From GWE2-42-39 sp034003625 (lineage in GTDB: Bacteria > Bacteroidota > Bacteroidia > Bacteroidales > Prolixibacteraceae): a stretch of 64,000 bases of DNA. The notes under the pieces were generated by a model that ran no database searches, was not told the origin of the DNA, and saw only the letters and a list, made by a program, of their open reading frames with translations. The stretch is taken from NCBI GenBank assembly GCA_034003625.1, contig JAVEYG010000024.1:1-64000 (forward strand). Direction: 5' to 3'. The stretch's first letter is position 1; every line of letters begins with the position of its first letter. Positions 44,851 through 54,008 of this stretch are shown one piece after another. A program made the position numbers and the translations under genes.

Positions 44851-44858
44851 TATCTTTG
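44851..44858 (+). promoter_or_regulatory. -7 promoter element of the DUF1573 gene
   Basis: TATCTTTG matches TAnnTTTG. It sits 33 bp before the ATG at 44892 and only 15 bp before the ATG at 44874, favouring the later start. Confidence 0.45.
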
Positions 44859-44891
44859 AAAACCTGATTTTTAATGAAAATTTTTACAGAC

Positions 44892-45983
44892 ATGAAAATT
44901 GCATTCAGTGTATTCACAGCTCTTGTATTCTTTGTATCTGGCCTGGCAACAGCGCAGCAGGGAAAGGCGAAAATTGAGTTTGAGAAAACCATTCATGATT
45001 ACGGGATATTTAAAGAAGAAAGTGGGCTTCAGACATACACATTCCGGTTTACCAACAAAGGCAATGTGCCTTTGATCCTGAACAATGTACAACCTTCATG
45101 CGGATGCACCACCCCCGAATGGGTACGTAAACCGGTTGCCCCGGGGCAGGAAGGTTATATCAAGGTAAGCTATGACCCGAAAGGGCGTCCGGGAACATTC
45201 AATAAATCGATCCGGGTAATTTCGAATGCGGAGCACCAGACGGTTGTGCTTTATGTGAAAGGAGAAGTTTCGCCCCGTGAAAAAACGCTGGCCGAGCTTT
45301 ATCCTTATACCATCGGGCCATTGCGGGTAAAAAGTAACCATATTGCGTTTACCAGACAAACTGAGAATGAAACAAAAACAGAACAAATAGAATTGGTAAA
45401 TGATACCGATAAGGAAGTTATGGTGGGAGTGAAGGAAACACCCCAACATATCAAAATAAGCATTTCGGAGCCGGTAATAAAACCGCGTGGCAAAGCGGTC
45501 CTGACATTGAGTTATGATGCCTCGAAACGGAAAATGTACGGGTTCATCATGGAAAGCATTTATCTCAATATTGACGGTTCTTCCGATTACCGGAACCGTA
45601 TAGGGGTGAGTACCACCATTGAAGAAGATTTCTCGGTACTGAGCGCAGAAGAACTAAGCAATGCGCCTGTCGCAGAGTTCGACGCCAAAGATTTTGATTT
45701 TGGAGATATTAAACAGGGAAGTAAAGTGCAACATACATTCACCCTGAAGAATAGCGGAAAACGCGACCTGATTATCCGCCGGGTAAACACTTCCTGCGGA
45801 TGTACCGCTGTTACTCCCGAGAAAACGATGATTGGTCAGAACGAAAGTGTGCCGTTAAAAGTTGAGTTTGATTCAACCGGGAAGATGGGCCGCCAGAACA
45901 AAACCATTACAGTAATTACAAACGACCCGAAAAATCCGACAACGATTCTACGCATATCCACGAATATTCAGGCTGTACAATAA
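44892..45983 (+). CDS. Exported protein with two DUF1573 domains
   Basis: About 363 residues. A signal peptide (MKIAFSVFTALVFFVSGLATAQ) is followed by two Ig-like DUF1573 repeats, each with the family hallmark: PSCGCTTPEWVRKPVAPGQ near residue 70 and TSCGCTAVTPEKTMIGQNE near residue 300, about 230 residues apart with a beta-rich linker. An ATG 18 bp upstream is possible. Proteins of this type are abundant in Bacteroidota; function is not established. The gene is divergent from the histidine kinase operon. Confidence 0.88.
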   Translation: MKIAFSVFTALVFFVSGLATAQQGKAKIEFEKTIHDYGIFKEESGLQTYTFRFTNKGNVPLILNNVQPSCGCTTPEWVRKPVAPGQEGYIKVSYDPKGRPGTFNKSIRVISNAEHQTVVLYVKGEVSPREKTLAELYPYTIGPLRVKSNHIAFTRQTENETKTEQIELVNDTDKEVMVGVKETPQHIKISISEPVIKPRGKAVLTLSYDASKRKMYGFIMESIYLNIDGSSDYRNRIGVSTTIEEDFSVLSAEELSNAPVAEFDAKDFDFGDIKQGSKVQHTFTLKNSGKRDLIIRRVNTSCGCTAVTPEKTMIGQNESVPLKVEFDSTGKMGRQNKTITVITNDPKNPTTILRISTNIQAVQ

Positions 45984-46180
45984 AAAGAAAGGTTCAATCG
46001 CGGGATTTTCAACAGTTGCTTCACAACGTTCAGTATGGCAAAATAATAATGAGATGTCCCTAATCTCTGTAGCATAGGGGTATTAAGGGAGAAGACACGA
46101 AGGGACACGAAAAAAAACGGGTCAATCCCAAAAGTGGTTTTCCTCCGGGTCAGCCCCCTTTCATCAAAAACCAAAAACAA

Positions 46181-47146
46181 TTAACGGAAAACCCACAATA
46201 TGTTATTATAAGTAGGTTGCTGGTTTTGCCCATAAGCCACGCCGACATCGCGGAAAGCCTGTATTCTTAACGATTCAAGCATGACTTGGTCTTCGTATGC
46301 CTTTTCAAAAAAGTTCCAGTCGCGTTTTTCATCCTGAAGTACTTTCTGTGCCATCGCGGCAATTTTTGCCTGTGCATCCTGATAACACCTTGAATCCGGA
46401 TCAATATTTGAAAGTACTGCGCCGGCTTTTAACGCACCGTTTGAATTGGGCTCGGCAGCAAAACAGGCCGATGCAACGGTGATCATCATTTGGCAGTCGT
46501 GGTCAATCCAATCCTGGTAAATCGGCCCAATGGCATCCACACATTGCATGTAACAGTCTTTGCAAACCTGAGGCACTGTCGACAACACGTTGATTGCCGC
46601 CCCGAACTGGTTCTGTGCTGCCAGCGACTTCGCGTTGGCAATCACAAAATCACATCTTGAATTATAGTATTCAATGATCTTGCGTTTCCCTTCGTCCAGA
46701 AACCTTTTTACGTTCTGGTTCTTCAGGCTGACGGTACGTAAACCATTGGTGTATGCCTTGTTTTTGTTGCTCCCCGCCCCTTTGGTCGTGAACGATGTGG
46801 ACGACAAAATATTCTGGTCGACAAAATCAACAATGTAGAGATAAACCTCAAAGGTATAGGCTTCCATCGGGGGAACGGTTGGTGTTACATCCTTGGTCAG
46901 TAGTTCCATTTTTGCAGTCAGCAGAAAGCGTGGGTTGACGCCTGCCCCTCCCATCCCATTTTCAGTAACTGCTTCAACTAATTTGTTGGTGAGTAGGCTC
47001 TGCGCATGGTCGGGAATGTCTTCTACCTGTGGCGGGATTACCACATTCAGGGGAATCCGTTCATAATCGTCGGCTTTCCCGAGGGTATTCTGAGCTGAAG
47101 AGAATAACGGCCAGAGAAAGACAGATATTAATAATAGCTTCTTCAT
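46181..47146 (-). CDS. Exported protein of unknown function, last gene of a four-gene operon
   Basis: 321 residues with a signal peptide (MKKLLLISVFLWPLFSSAQ). The first half has mixed alpha/beta character (IPDHAQSLLTNKLVEAVTENGM, YTFEVYLYIVDFVDQNI); the second half is helical with a cysteine cluster (VCKDCYMQCVDAIG, HDCQ). The helical part has TPR-like spacing. The pattern recalls CsgG/FlgT-like exported proteins, but I cannot assign a family. It lies 22 bp downstream of the next unknown gene of the operon. Confidence 0.6.
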   Translation of the reverse strand: MKKLLLISVFLWPLFSSAQNTLGKADDYERIPLNVVIPPQVEDIPDHAQSLLTNKLVEAVTENGMGGAGVNPRFLLTAKMELLTKDVTPTVPPMEAYTFEVYLYIVDFVDQNILSSTSFTTKGAGSNKNKAYTNGLRTVSLKNQNVKRFLDEGKRKIIEYYNSRCDFVIANAKSLAAQNQFGAAINVLSTVPQVCKDCYMQCVDAIGPIYQDWIDHDCQMMITVASACFAAEPNSNGALKAGAVLSNIDPDSRCYQDAQAKIAAMAQKVLQDEKRDWNFFEKAYEDQVMLESLRIQAFRDVGVAYGQNQQPTYNNILWVFR

Positions 47147-47168
47147 ATTTTTTAGTTCAGTGGTTCAA

Positions 47169-48128
47169 TCATTTTTCACCGATAATCAGCCATATTTCGC
47201 CTAATCCTCTCGTGTATATCTTGCAATCCTGGCTGAAGGGAGCTTCTCCCAGCATGGTACGCAGGTCGCGTATCCAGCGGCGGGTGTCAGTCGGGCGGCC
47301 ACGGTCGTCATACAGGGGGATGCGCACCTGTTCAAAACGGATCACGTTCTCCGTATAGGTCGAGGTGTTGTAACGTCCTTGCACCGTATTGTCGTATACC
47401 CAGTCCTCGATGATCTCGCCCAGTTCGAGGGTCTCGCCTTTAAAATCAAATTCTTCTTCCAGGTCGATGTCTGATGTATCCCATACGCGGGTCTGGAAAA
47501 CGATTTCACGCCCGTTTTCAAACAAGTCGTCGAAATGTTCCTGGAGACGTGCATTGAAATCATCAATGTACGAGATGACAGCTTCTTCGAGAAGTACCGG
47601 GGTTTCAGCCGAGAACGAAGGGCTTCCGGTACCCTGTGCACCTGCCACCTGTTTGTTGGTATACGCGTCGAGTCCCTGCAAAATAAAGGTAATGGAACGC
47701 TGCGGGCCGGTTTGGTTGATCTGGTAAGTAAGCTGGATGATAATATCGGCATTGGCCGTCCGCTTTAAAATGTCGATCGGGCTCTCGGCAATGGCGCCCC
47801 CTCCTTTACTGCCCAGCATGGCTACTTCGGCGCTTTCCTGTTCCAAGGTTTTCAATACGCTTTCTAAGTTTTTTAGCGGAAAGCCACGGTCGGCCATCAT
47901 GGTGTTGATTTTGCTGATAGTGACCAGCAGGTCGGTTTCCATCTGAAGGGCAGTTTTGTAATCGGGTAACACTTTTGTCGTCCCCATTTCGTCGTAGTTC
48001 ATGACATACCCGTTTTTGATGCACCAGTTGTCGCTGGGCACAACCATGATGGTTGGTTTTTTTGCCTGGGAGAAACCCGCAACTGCAAATATTGCTATCG
48101 CTGTAAATAGTAAAAGTACTCGTTTCAT
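47169..48128 (-). CDS. Exported protein of unknown function, third gene of the operon
   Basis: 319 residues, signal peptide MKRVLLLFTAIAIFAVAGFSQ. The chain has the KPTIMVVPSDNWCIKNGYVM opening, a DYKTALQMETDLLVTISKIN helix, and ADIIIQLTYQINQTGPQRSI strands, resembling periplasmic proteins with a CsgG-like alpha/beta fold. The C-terminus (from about 230) carries basic residues (RGRPTDTRRWIRDLR). I recognise no established function. It is 15 bp downstream of the LPP20-like gene. Confidence 0.62.
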   Translation of the reverse strand: MKRVLLLFTAIAIFAVAGFSQAKKPTIMVVPSDNWCIKNGYVMNYDEMGTTKVLPDYKTALQMETDLLVTISKINTMMADRGFPLKNLESVLKTLEQESAEVAMLGSKGGGAIAESPIDILKRTANADIIIQLTYQINQTGPQRSITFILQGLDAYTNKQVAGAQGTGSPSFSAETPVLLEEAVISYIDDFNARLQEHFDDLFENGREIVFQTRVWDTSDIDLEEEFDFKGETLELGEIIEDWVYDNTVQGRYNTSTYTENVIRFEQVRIPLYDDRGRPTDTRRWIRDLRTMLGEAPFSQDCKIYTRGLGEIWLIIGEK

Positions 48129-48143
48129 TCTTTTTCGTTTTAA

Positions 48144-48659
48144 TTAAAATCCTGCCCCCATTTTCTTGATCACGCCTGCAGCTTCCAATTCCCTGCGTAG
48201 TTCGGCATGGGCTACTGAAATTACAACGCCTACCTTATATTGCCGTTTGTCTATTTTGATACGGTCGACCTGGCTGCCGCTTTGCGATACAAAATTCAGG
48301 TAACGGCCTCCATCGGAAAAGAAGGTGTTGAAATAGTCGCTGTGCATTTGTTCTGCTCCTGGTGCTGTAACCAGCGGACGGCTCATACAGCCAGGTTTTC
48401 CGCCCCGTATGCCTTTGAACATCACCGCATGGACTGCATTCTTCTTGGCCTGATAAACCGCATCGTCGGGCTTGTTGCCAAAGCCCCACACTTTTACCAA
48501 CTGGGTCCCGTCCACGCCGGTTCCCATACATTCTACTTCGTAGTTGCTGATCAGGTAACCAGCCATCTTTTTCTGCTTCTTGGTTTGTGCATTTGCTGAA
48601 ACTGCAAACACAAAAACAGCCATCACTGCTAATAATCCAACTTTTTTAATCATTGCCAT
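48144..48659 (-). CDS. Small exported protein, LPP20/FlgP-like pattern
   Basis: 171 residues, signal peptide to about residue 24 (an alternative ATG lies two codons later). The segment VKVWGFGNKPDDAVYQAKKN with AVHAVMFKGI has the G-x-G...A-x-x-A-x-x-x-A spacing seen in LPP20/FlgP-type lipoproteins, but there is no lipobox here. Lys-rich N-terminus of the mature protein (QTKKQKKMAGY). Function unknown; encoded 5 bp downstream of the barrel-protein gene in the same operon. Confidence 0.6.
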   Translation of the reverse strand: MAMIKKVGLLAVMAVFVFAVSANAQTKKQKKMAGYLISNYEVECMGTGVDGTQLVKVWGFGNKPDDAVYQAKKNAVHAVMFKGIRGGKPGCMSRPLVTAPGAEQMHSDYFNTFFSDGGRYLNFVSQSGSQVDRIKIDKRQYKVGVVISVAHAELRRELEAAGVIKKMGAGF

Positions 48660-48664
48660 ATTTT

Positions 48665-50371
48665 TTAGAACATTATTCGTAATCCAACACTGATACCCAG
48701 ACCGTTGCCCCGTTCAAAGATGCCTGAGTAATCAACTTCTTCTGTCACAACGTTGTCGTCGGGGTCTGTTTCTTCGGAAGAAAGCATCAGGTAATAGGTT
48801 GCCGAACCAATCAACTGGACATTGTACCGGATGTTGATCCCCACGCGGGCGCCCCCTTCAATGAACATGCTGCTGATTGTATTTTCGGATGTGTCCCAGG
48901 TTGCGCTTTCAACCCCGAAACCGAGGAAGGGCCCCCAGTGTAGGAAATTGGTCAGGTAAAAATCTTTGTTTAACCCTCCGCTTACACGGGCAAAGGTGAA
49001 ATCAGAAACACCGTTGTAATCGAAACTGCCGGCGTCAATTCCGCCTTCCACATACAATTTCAGCGAAGTCAGCCCTTTTGACAGGTTTCCGGATTTGTAA
49101 AACAGCTTTCCGATATAGTATTCCAGTCGTCCGTTCACACCACCCAGTCCGCCGTCGGTATAACCCAGGACAAAGTTGGCCCCCACATCGTTTTTCTGTT
49201 CCATGAACATTCCGTAAGCGTCGATTTTTCCCCCGGCAATCTGGTAAAACAGCGAGGGGTCGGTATCGCCCGTGGTCACTTTTCGGTTATCCATTACTTT
49301 CATTGCTTTTACTACACCGCGGCGTTTCGATTCAATAGACCCGTTGTTACGTTCCCTGTTTTCGTATACAAAATACCGTTGATCGAAGCCAAGACCTTCT
49401 TTTTTACCGATTTTGGCCGCGATGGGATCAACTGCCGAAACATACGCTTTTACACGGAATTCGTCGTTTTTCTTTTCCACATCGTTGATAATCGCCTGGT
49501 GGGCCGACTGTACCATGGTCTGGAACAATTCGTCGCTGGTTTTCTGAACTTTTGGGGCCAGGGCATGTCCCGGGTTAAACTGGGTTGCCAGTATTTCCTG
49601 CTGAAAATGCTGAACCGGGACAAAAGGAAAGGTTGCCGCTTCAAAAGCGCTTATTTTATTTTGATCGGGGGCACTGGTCCAGTAGTCCTGAAAGAAATAG
49701 GCTGCTACCGAATCGTTGAAATTCAGTTTGTAAATATAGGCGTTCACCGTTGCCATGAACCCGTTCATGTGTCGTTTGTCGGCAGGCGTTTCGCTCTGGT
49801 TGTATACCTGTTCCATCGTCATCAGGTTGTCGAAATCGACTACCATTACATACGATTTGTTGATCAGGCCCATGCCCATGTCCATCAGTGCCGATTCGCC
49901 GCGTTTGGAAGCCGATGCAATAATGTAATCGGCATCATTGGCATTGAACATCCCGCGTTCTTTCAGCAGGTTGGTATTGAACGTCCCGTCGGGCTGACGG
50001 TTAAACCATTTGGCAATGATCTTCTGACCGATCTTATTTTGGTGCAGAAGTTCAATGAGCTTGTCATCTGACAGGCGTTTTACAAGCCCCGCCGTGATGG
50101 TGAACGTTTCACGCTGGCCGGGTGCGGAAAGTGTTTTGGTTTCCACCGCATTGTCGTAAAATTTGTCGGGGACAGCCAGTTTCTCCAATTGTGTACAGGC
50201 CTGAGCGCTGAACTGCTCAGCAAGGTCAATCCCAAGGTAGGTAAACGAATTCCGGTCGTATTCCGAGGACACTACGCCCGATTTAACCTTTTTTGCCGAT
50301 TCCGTAATGTCTTGCGCCGAGGCGGAGGTGAACAGAAAAATCGCAAGGAAAATGTAGATAGTCCGTTTCAT
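48665..50371 (-). CDS. Large exported protein with C-terminal outer-membrane barrel, first gene of the operon
   Basis: About 568 residues from the ATG at 50371 (signal MKRTIYIFLAIFLFTSASAQ); the TTG at 50401 is rejected. The N-terminal two thirds are soluble alpha/beta (VMVVDFDNLMTMEQVYNQSE, repeated lysine-rich helices). The last 200 residues show alternating strands (GANFVLGYTDGGLGGVNGRL, LKLYVEGGIDAGSFDYN) and end in GLGISVGLRIMF, consistent with an outer-membrane beta-barrel. No named family recognised. Probably the anchor for the three exported proteins encoded after it. Confidence 0.62.
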   Translation of the reverse strand: MKRTIYIFLAIFLFTSASAQDITESAKKVKSGVVSSEYDRNSFTYLGIDLAEQFSAQACTQLEKLAVPDKFYDNAVETKTLSAPGQRETFTITAGLVKRLSDDKLIELLHQNKIGQKIIAKWFNRQPDGTFNTNLLKERGMFNANDADYIIASASKRGESALMDMGMGLINKSYVMVVDFDNLMTMEQVYNQSETPADKRHMNGFMATVNAYIYKLNFNDSVAAYFFQDYWTSAPDQNKISAFEAATFPFVPVQHFQQEILATQFNPGHALAPKVQKTSDELFQTMVQSAHQAIINDVEKKNDEFRVKAYVSAVDPIAAKIGKKEGLGFDQRYFVYENRERNNGSIESKRRGVVKAMKVMDNRKVTTGDTDPSLFYQIAGGKIDAYGMFMEQKNDVGANFVLGYTDGGLGGVNGRLEYYIGKLFYKSGNLSKGLTSLKLYVEGGIDAGSFDYNGVSDFTFARVSGGLNKDFYLTNFLHWGPFLGFGVESATWDTSENTISSMFIEGGARVGINIRYNVQLIGSATYYLMLSSEETDPDDNVVTEEVDYSGIFERGNGLGISVGLRIMF

Positions 50372-50597
50372 AAATAGATGATTTTGGTTTTCGCAAAGCA
50401 AGATAGGAATTTTTCGCCAGAGAAAAACAAGGGAAAGGCAAAGAAATTACAGGGAGATTGCGTCTAAGGTCGAACCATTCTTTTCGTGTCTCTTTTCGTA
50501 TATAGAGCGACGAGATCAGCAGATTCGTGTAATAATATCGATTTTTAAAAATACCGGGGAAAGGCATTTAGGGACGGAGTTGATTGCCGTTAGGCTG

Positions 50598-50751
50598 AGG
50601 GTGCTGTCCCAAAAGTTCTAAAATCCGTAATCCGCCTCACCCTGAATTCCAGCCTGCCGGCTGTCAGGTATTTAATGGGCTGACGATCAGGAAGGTGGAA
50701 TTCCGAAACAAGTTCGGGATGACCCTGTCCAGACTTTGGGGACAGCACCCT
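50598..50751. mobile_element. MITE-like element with 18-bp terminal inverted repeats
   Basis: The left end AGGGTGCTGTCCCAAAAG (50598-50615) and right end CTTTGGGGACAGCACCCT (50734-50751) are inverted repeats with one mismatch. The 154-bp element has no coding capacity; inside it, GGAATTCCGAAACAAGTTCG is itself a recurrent Bacteroidota intergenic motif type. No clear target-site duplication was found. It lies in the 423-bp gap between the barrel gene start and the coiled-coil lipoprotein gene; the rest of that gap holds nothing recognisable. Confidence 0.55.
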
Positions 50752-50794
50752 TGTTTTATAATTTATTTTCCGCAAGAAATGTGTGGCCCAATGC

Positions 50795-51667
50795 TTAGTC
50801 GATAACGATCAACAGGTATTTTGAGGCTTTCCAAAATTCCGCCGGATTGTCGATAACCAATGATTCAATGGTTTTGTCGCCGGTAAAATGATACGAACCT
50901 TCGGGATGTGTGGTCACCATACGGGCCTTTTTTACGTTCAGGTCTAACTGTTTGAATTCGCGAAGGTCGGTAACCGAAAAATATTCATGGTTGAAATCTT
51001 TTTTCATTTTCAGGCTGCGCCCCACGCCCAGTACGCCGCCTTCCTTTTCCAGTACATTGTTTTCGGCCAGTTCTTTTACTGTGCCGAAAGCAAAATAAAC
51101 GGTGTTGATGGTGACGGTCTGTTCTTCAATGGTTTTGGTCTTTTCATTAATGGTCTGCGATTTTTGTTCGCTTTCGGCGGTAATGTCTTTAATTTTTACA
51201 TTCAGCCCTTCAATGTCGATATGCAGTTTGCGGAGTTGTCCGTTCAATTCGGCGATCTCGGCATCTTTATCGGCCAGTTGTTTGGTCATCAGGCTGATCA
51301 TTTTTTCCAGTTCGGCGATTTTTAGGTTTGAACTTTTTAATTTTTTCTGAAGGCTGGCTACCAGGTCTTGGTTTTTTTTCAAAAGGTCGTGGATCATTTT
51401 TACGTCCTCGATGATCTGCTGTTTGGCATTGCTTCCGATTTCTACATCGGAAGCAGCCTGTACCGATACGATTTTTTCAAGGATTTTGATCGAATCTAAG
51501 TTCTCCTGTATCTCGTTCATTGCAGAGATGAAGCCGATAATAGTGGTGTCTTTTTGGAAGCTTACTAAGGCTGTGCTGTCCTGCATCGCCTGTAACCGGT
51601 CGATTTTTTTCTGGTTGCACGAAAAGGCCAGTGCCGCCAGTGCGAAAACTAAAATGATGCGTTTCAT
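50795..51667 (-). CDS. Coiled-coil lipoprotein
   Basis: 290 residues, lipobox LAFSC (Cys17). A long heptad-rich region (about 60-190: KKNQDLVASLQKKLKSSNLK, LADKDAEIAELNGQL, ESEQKSQTINEKTKTIEEQT) predicts a parallel coiled coil. A small beta domain follows (about 190-290: VYFAFGTVKELAENNVLEKE, and HPEGSYHFTGDKTIESLVID). It would be tethered to the inner or outer membrane and span part of the periplasm. Function unknown. It is upstream of the unknown four-gene operon but separated by the MITE-like element. Confidence 0.75.
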   Translation of the reverse strand: MKRIILVFALAALAFSCNQKKIDRLQAMQDSTALVSFQKDTTIIGFISAMNEIQENLDSIKILEKIVSVQAASDVEIGSNAKQQIIEDVKMIHDLLKKNQDLVASLQKKLKSSNLKIAELEKMISLMTKQLADKDAEIAELNGQLRKLHIDIEGLNVKIKDITAESEQKSQTINEKTKTIEEQTVTINTVYFAFGTVKELAENNVLEKEGGVLGVGRSLKMKKDFNHEYFSVTDLREFKQLDLNVKKARMVTTHPEGSYHFTGDKTIESLVIDNPAEFWKASKYLLIVID

Positions 51668-51913
51668 AATAAATGGTTTTTTTAATGTGTTGCAAAGGTA
51701 TAGTAATTACCCTTATAACTGGCCGGAAAAGAAAAAAATGTCGGAGTGGGGTGGGGCGGGGTTTGGGTCGAGCCTGTCAGAAGCTGGATACTGATAATAA
51801 GGATAACTGTTTGTTGCGTAGGTAATAATGAAAAGGAAACAGGAATGGTTCAATCTTAACCGTGATTTCCCTGCTTTTTTCATGTTTACGTGTCCGTAAA
51901 AGTGTATTTTTTA

Positions 51914-51921
51914 TATATTTG
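51914..51921 (+). promoter_or_regulatory. -7 promoter element of tRNA-Arg
   Basis: TATATTTG matches TAnnTTTG, 17 bp upstream of the tRNA 5' end. Confidence 0.6.
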
Positions 51922-51938
51922 CAACCGCAAAAAAGGAT

Positions 51939-52012
51939 GCTCCGGTAGCTCAGTTGGATAGAGCAACGGCCTTCTAAGCCGTAGGTCATGGGTTCGAGCC
52001 CCGTCCGGAGTA
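51939..52012 (+). tRNA. tRNA-Arg (TCT)
   Basis: A 74-nt cloverleaf. Acceptor GCTCCGG pairs with CCGGAGT (first pair G-T), D-arm AGCTCAGTTGGATAGAGC, anticodon stem ACGGC/GCCGT with loop CTTCTAA giving anticodon TCT, and T-loop GGTTCGAGCCC. Discriminator A73; CCA not encoded. Confidence 0.96.
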
Positions 52013-52098
52013 CATTTTTAATAAAAACTCGTTTATTTTTTTCTGAAAGTTTTTGTCCGTCAGGAAAATTGAAACTCTTTTGAAAGATAGATAAAATA

Positions 52099-52124
52099 AA
52101 AAAGCCCCCGTCCGGAGGCTTTTC
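52099..52124. terminator. Bidirectional terminator between tRNA-Arg and pckA
   Basis: AAAGCC (52101-52106) and GGCTTT (52117-52122) with flanking A- and T-rich tracts, placed 19 bp past the pckA stop. Confidence 0.7.
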
Positions 52125-52142
52125 ATTATAATGGGAGCTTTG

Positions 52143-53933
52143 TTATTTCAAACGTTTTTTCAGCGCTTCAAATTCTTCTGCCAGTTCTTTGGGCAGATGA
52201 GAGCCGAAGTTTGCGTAATGTTCTTCGATCAGTTCGCATTCTTCCAACCATTTGGTATTGTCAACGCTCAACAGTTCATCTAAGTTGGCAGCTACCTCTT
52301 CGATGCCTGCAATATCGATATCCTCTTTTTTGGGAACAAAACCGATCGGAGTGCCTACTTTTTCTACTACATTGTCGCAAGCGTCGAAAATCCATTCCAG
52401 AACGCGCATGTTGTCGCCATAACCCGGCCACAGCCATTTTCCGTTTTCATCTTTACGGAACCAGTTCACGTTGAAAATTTTTGGCAGTTTGTTTGCATCC
52501 GGAGCATTTTTGCCGATCGATATCCAATGTCCAAAATAGTCGCCCATGTGGTATCCGCAGAAAGGCAGCATGGCAAAGGGGTCGCGGCGTACACCTGCTT
52601 TCAGGCCGATAGCGGCGGCTGTGACTTCAGAACCAACGATTGAGCCCATGAATACGCCATGGTTCCAGTTGCGTGCCTGGTATACTAATGGCACAGTGGA
52701 AGGCCGGCGACCGCCAAACAGGAATGCAGAAATTGGTACCCCTGCAGGATTTTCCCAGTCTGGATCAATCGCGGGGCATTGGTTGGCCGGCGAGGTAAAA
52801 CGGGCGTTCGGATGGGCAACCGGTTCTCCCGATGCCGGATCATGAACTTTGTTTTTCCAGTTGATCGTACCAGCCGGGCAGTCATGGCCAATTCCTTCCC
52901 ACCAGATGTCGCCGTCGGGAGTTACCCCCACGTTGGTGAAAATGGAATTCTTATCGGCACTGTGCATTGCATTGGGATTGGTTTCCATTGATGTCATCGG
53001 GGCAACTCCAAAGAAACCGGCTTCGGGATTAATGGCATACAGACGTCCGTCGGCGCCAAATTTCATCCAGGAAATGTCGTCGCCCACCGTTTCTACTTTC
53101 CATCCCGGAATAGTCGGGATCAACATGGCCAGGTTGGTTTTTCCACAAGCGCTCGGGAAAGCGGCGGCAATGTATTTTTTCTCTCCTTTCGGGTTGGTAA
53201 TGCCCATGATCAGCATGTGTTCTGCCAGCCATCCTTCGCGACGGGCCATGTTAGAGGCAATCCGAAGGGCCAGACATTTTTTACCTAACAGTGCATTACC
53301 ACCGTATCCTGATCCAAACGACCAGATTTCGTTGGTTTCAGGGAAGTGGGAAATGAATTTGTCGTCAATATTGGGAGCACAAGGCCAACGGACATCTTTT
53401 TGTCCCGGCTCAAGCGGAGCGCCAGCCGAATGGATACAAGGGATAAAATCTCCGTCTCCCAATATGTCGAGGACAGCTTTTCCCATACGGGTCATAATAC
53501 GCATGTTTACAACAACATAAGGAGAATCTGTAATTTCCACGCCAATTTTTGCAATGTTTGAACCCAGCGGCCCCATACTAAACGGAATGATATACATGGT
53601 ACGGCCTTTCATACAACCATCATAGCTTTTACGCATGGTTGCCTTCATCTCATCCGGGGCCATCCAGTTATTAGTTGGGCCTGCATCCTCTTTTTTTGTG
53701 GTGCAGATAAAAGTACGGTTTTCGACACGTGCTACATCGCTCGGATCGCTGTTAAAAGCATAACTGCCAGGACGTTTTTCGTCACTGAGCTTTACCGCTG
53801 CACCTGAAGCGACCATTTCGTCAAGCAGACGTTGATTTTCCTCTTCCGAGCCATCACACCAATAAACTTTGTCGGGTTGGCAAAGTTTCGCCCACTCATC
53901 TACCCAAGCTAAGAGTTTTTTGTTACTTGTCAT
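52143..53933 (-). CDS. pckA: Phosphoenolpyruvate carboxykinase, GTP-type
   Basis: 596 residues, the size of GTP-dependent enzymes (ATP-type are about 530-540). Substrate loop RMGKAVLDILGDGDFIPCIH, the P-loop PSACGKTNLAMLIPT, the metal-binding DDISWMKFG, and the GTP-type C-terminus are visible. It interconverts oxaloacetate and PEP; in anaerobic Bacteroidota it can run in the carboxylating direction during fermentation. Single gene with its own promoter and terminator. Confidence 0.95.
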   Translation of the reverse strand: MTSNKKLLAWVDEWAKLCQPDKVYWCDGSEEENQRLLDEMVASGAAVKLSDEKRPGSYAFNSDPSDVARVENRTFICTTKKEDAGPTNNWMAPDEMKATMRKSYDGCMKGRTMYIIPFSMGPLGSNIAKIGVEITDSPYVVVNMRIMTRMGKAVLDILGDGDFIPCIHSAGAPLEPGQKDVRWPCAPNIDDKFISHFPETNEIWSFGSGYGGNALLGKKCLALRIASNMARREGWLAEHMLIMGITNPKGEKKYIAAAFPSACGKTNLAMLIPTIPGWKVETVGDDISWMKFGADGRLYAINPEAGFFGVAPMTSMETNPNAMHSADKNSIFTNVGVTPDGDIWWEGIGHDCPAGTINWKNKVHDPASGEPVAHPNARFTSPANQCPAIDPDWENPAGVPISAFLFGGRRPSTVPLVYQARNWNHGVFMGSIVGSEVTAAAIGLKAGVRRDPFAMLPFCGYHMGDYFGHWISIGKNAPDANKLPKIFNVNWFRKDENGKWLWPGYGDNMRVLEWIFDACDNVVEKVGTPIGFVPKKEDIDIAGIEEVAANLDELLSVDNTKWLEECELIEEHYANFGSHLPKELAEEFEALKKRLK

Positions 53934-54000
53934 AAAGAATTTAATTTATCAGATTAACAATCAGCTATTTATAAAGATTCAATTTATTTATGAAACCTTA

Positions 54001-54008
54001 CAAATATA
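54001..54008 (-). promoter_or_regulatory. -7 promoter element of pckA
   Basis: TATATTTG on the minus strand, 67 bp upstream of the pckA ATG. Confidence 0.5.

Noticed and set aside
49379..50071. Plus-strand open frame of 230 codons opposite the barrel-protein gene
   Set aside because: Antisense shadow of a well-supported exported protein; no signal peptide or family pattern.
51939..52012. tRNA-Arg as an integration site
   Set aside because: No duplicated tRNA 3' end or integrase directly adjoining; flanks look ordinary.
52849..53520. Plus-strand open frame of 223 codons opposite pckA
   Set aside because: Lies wholly inside the strongly conserved pckA; composition is that of a reverse-frame shadow.
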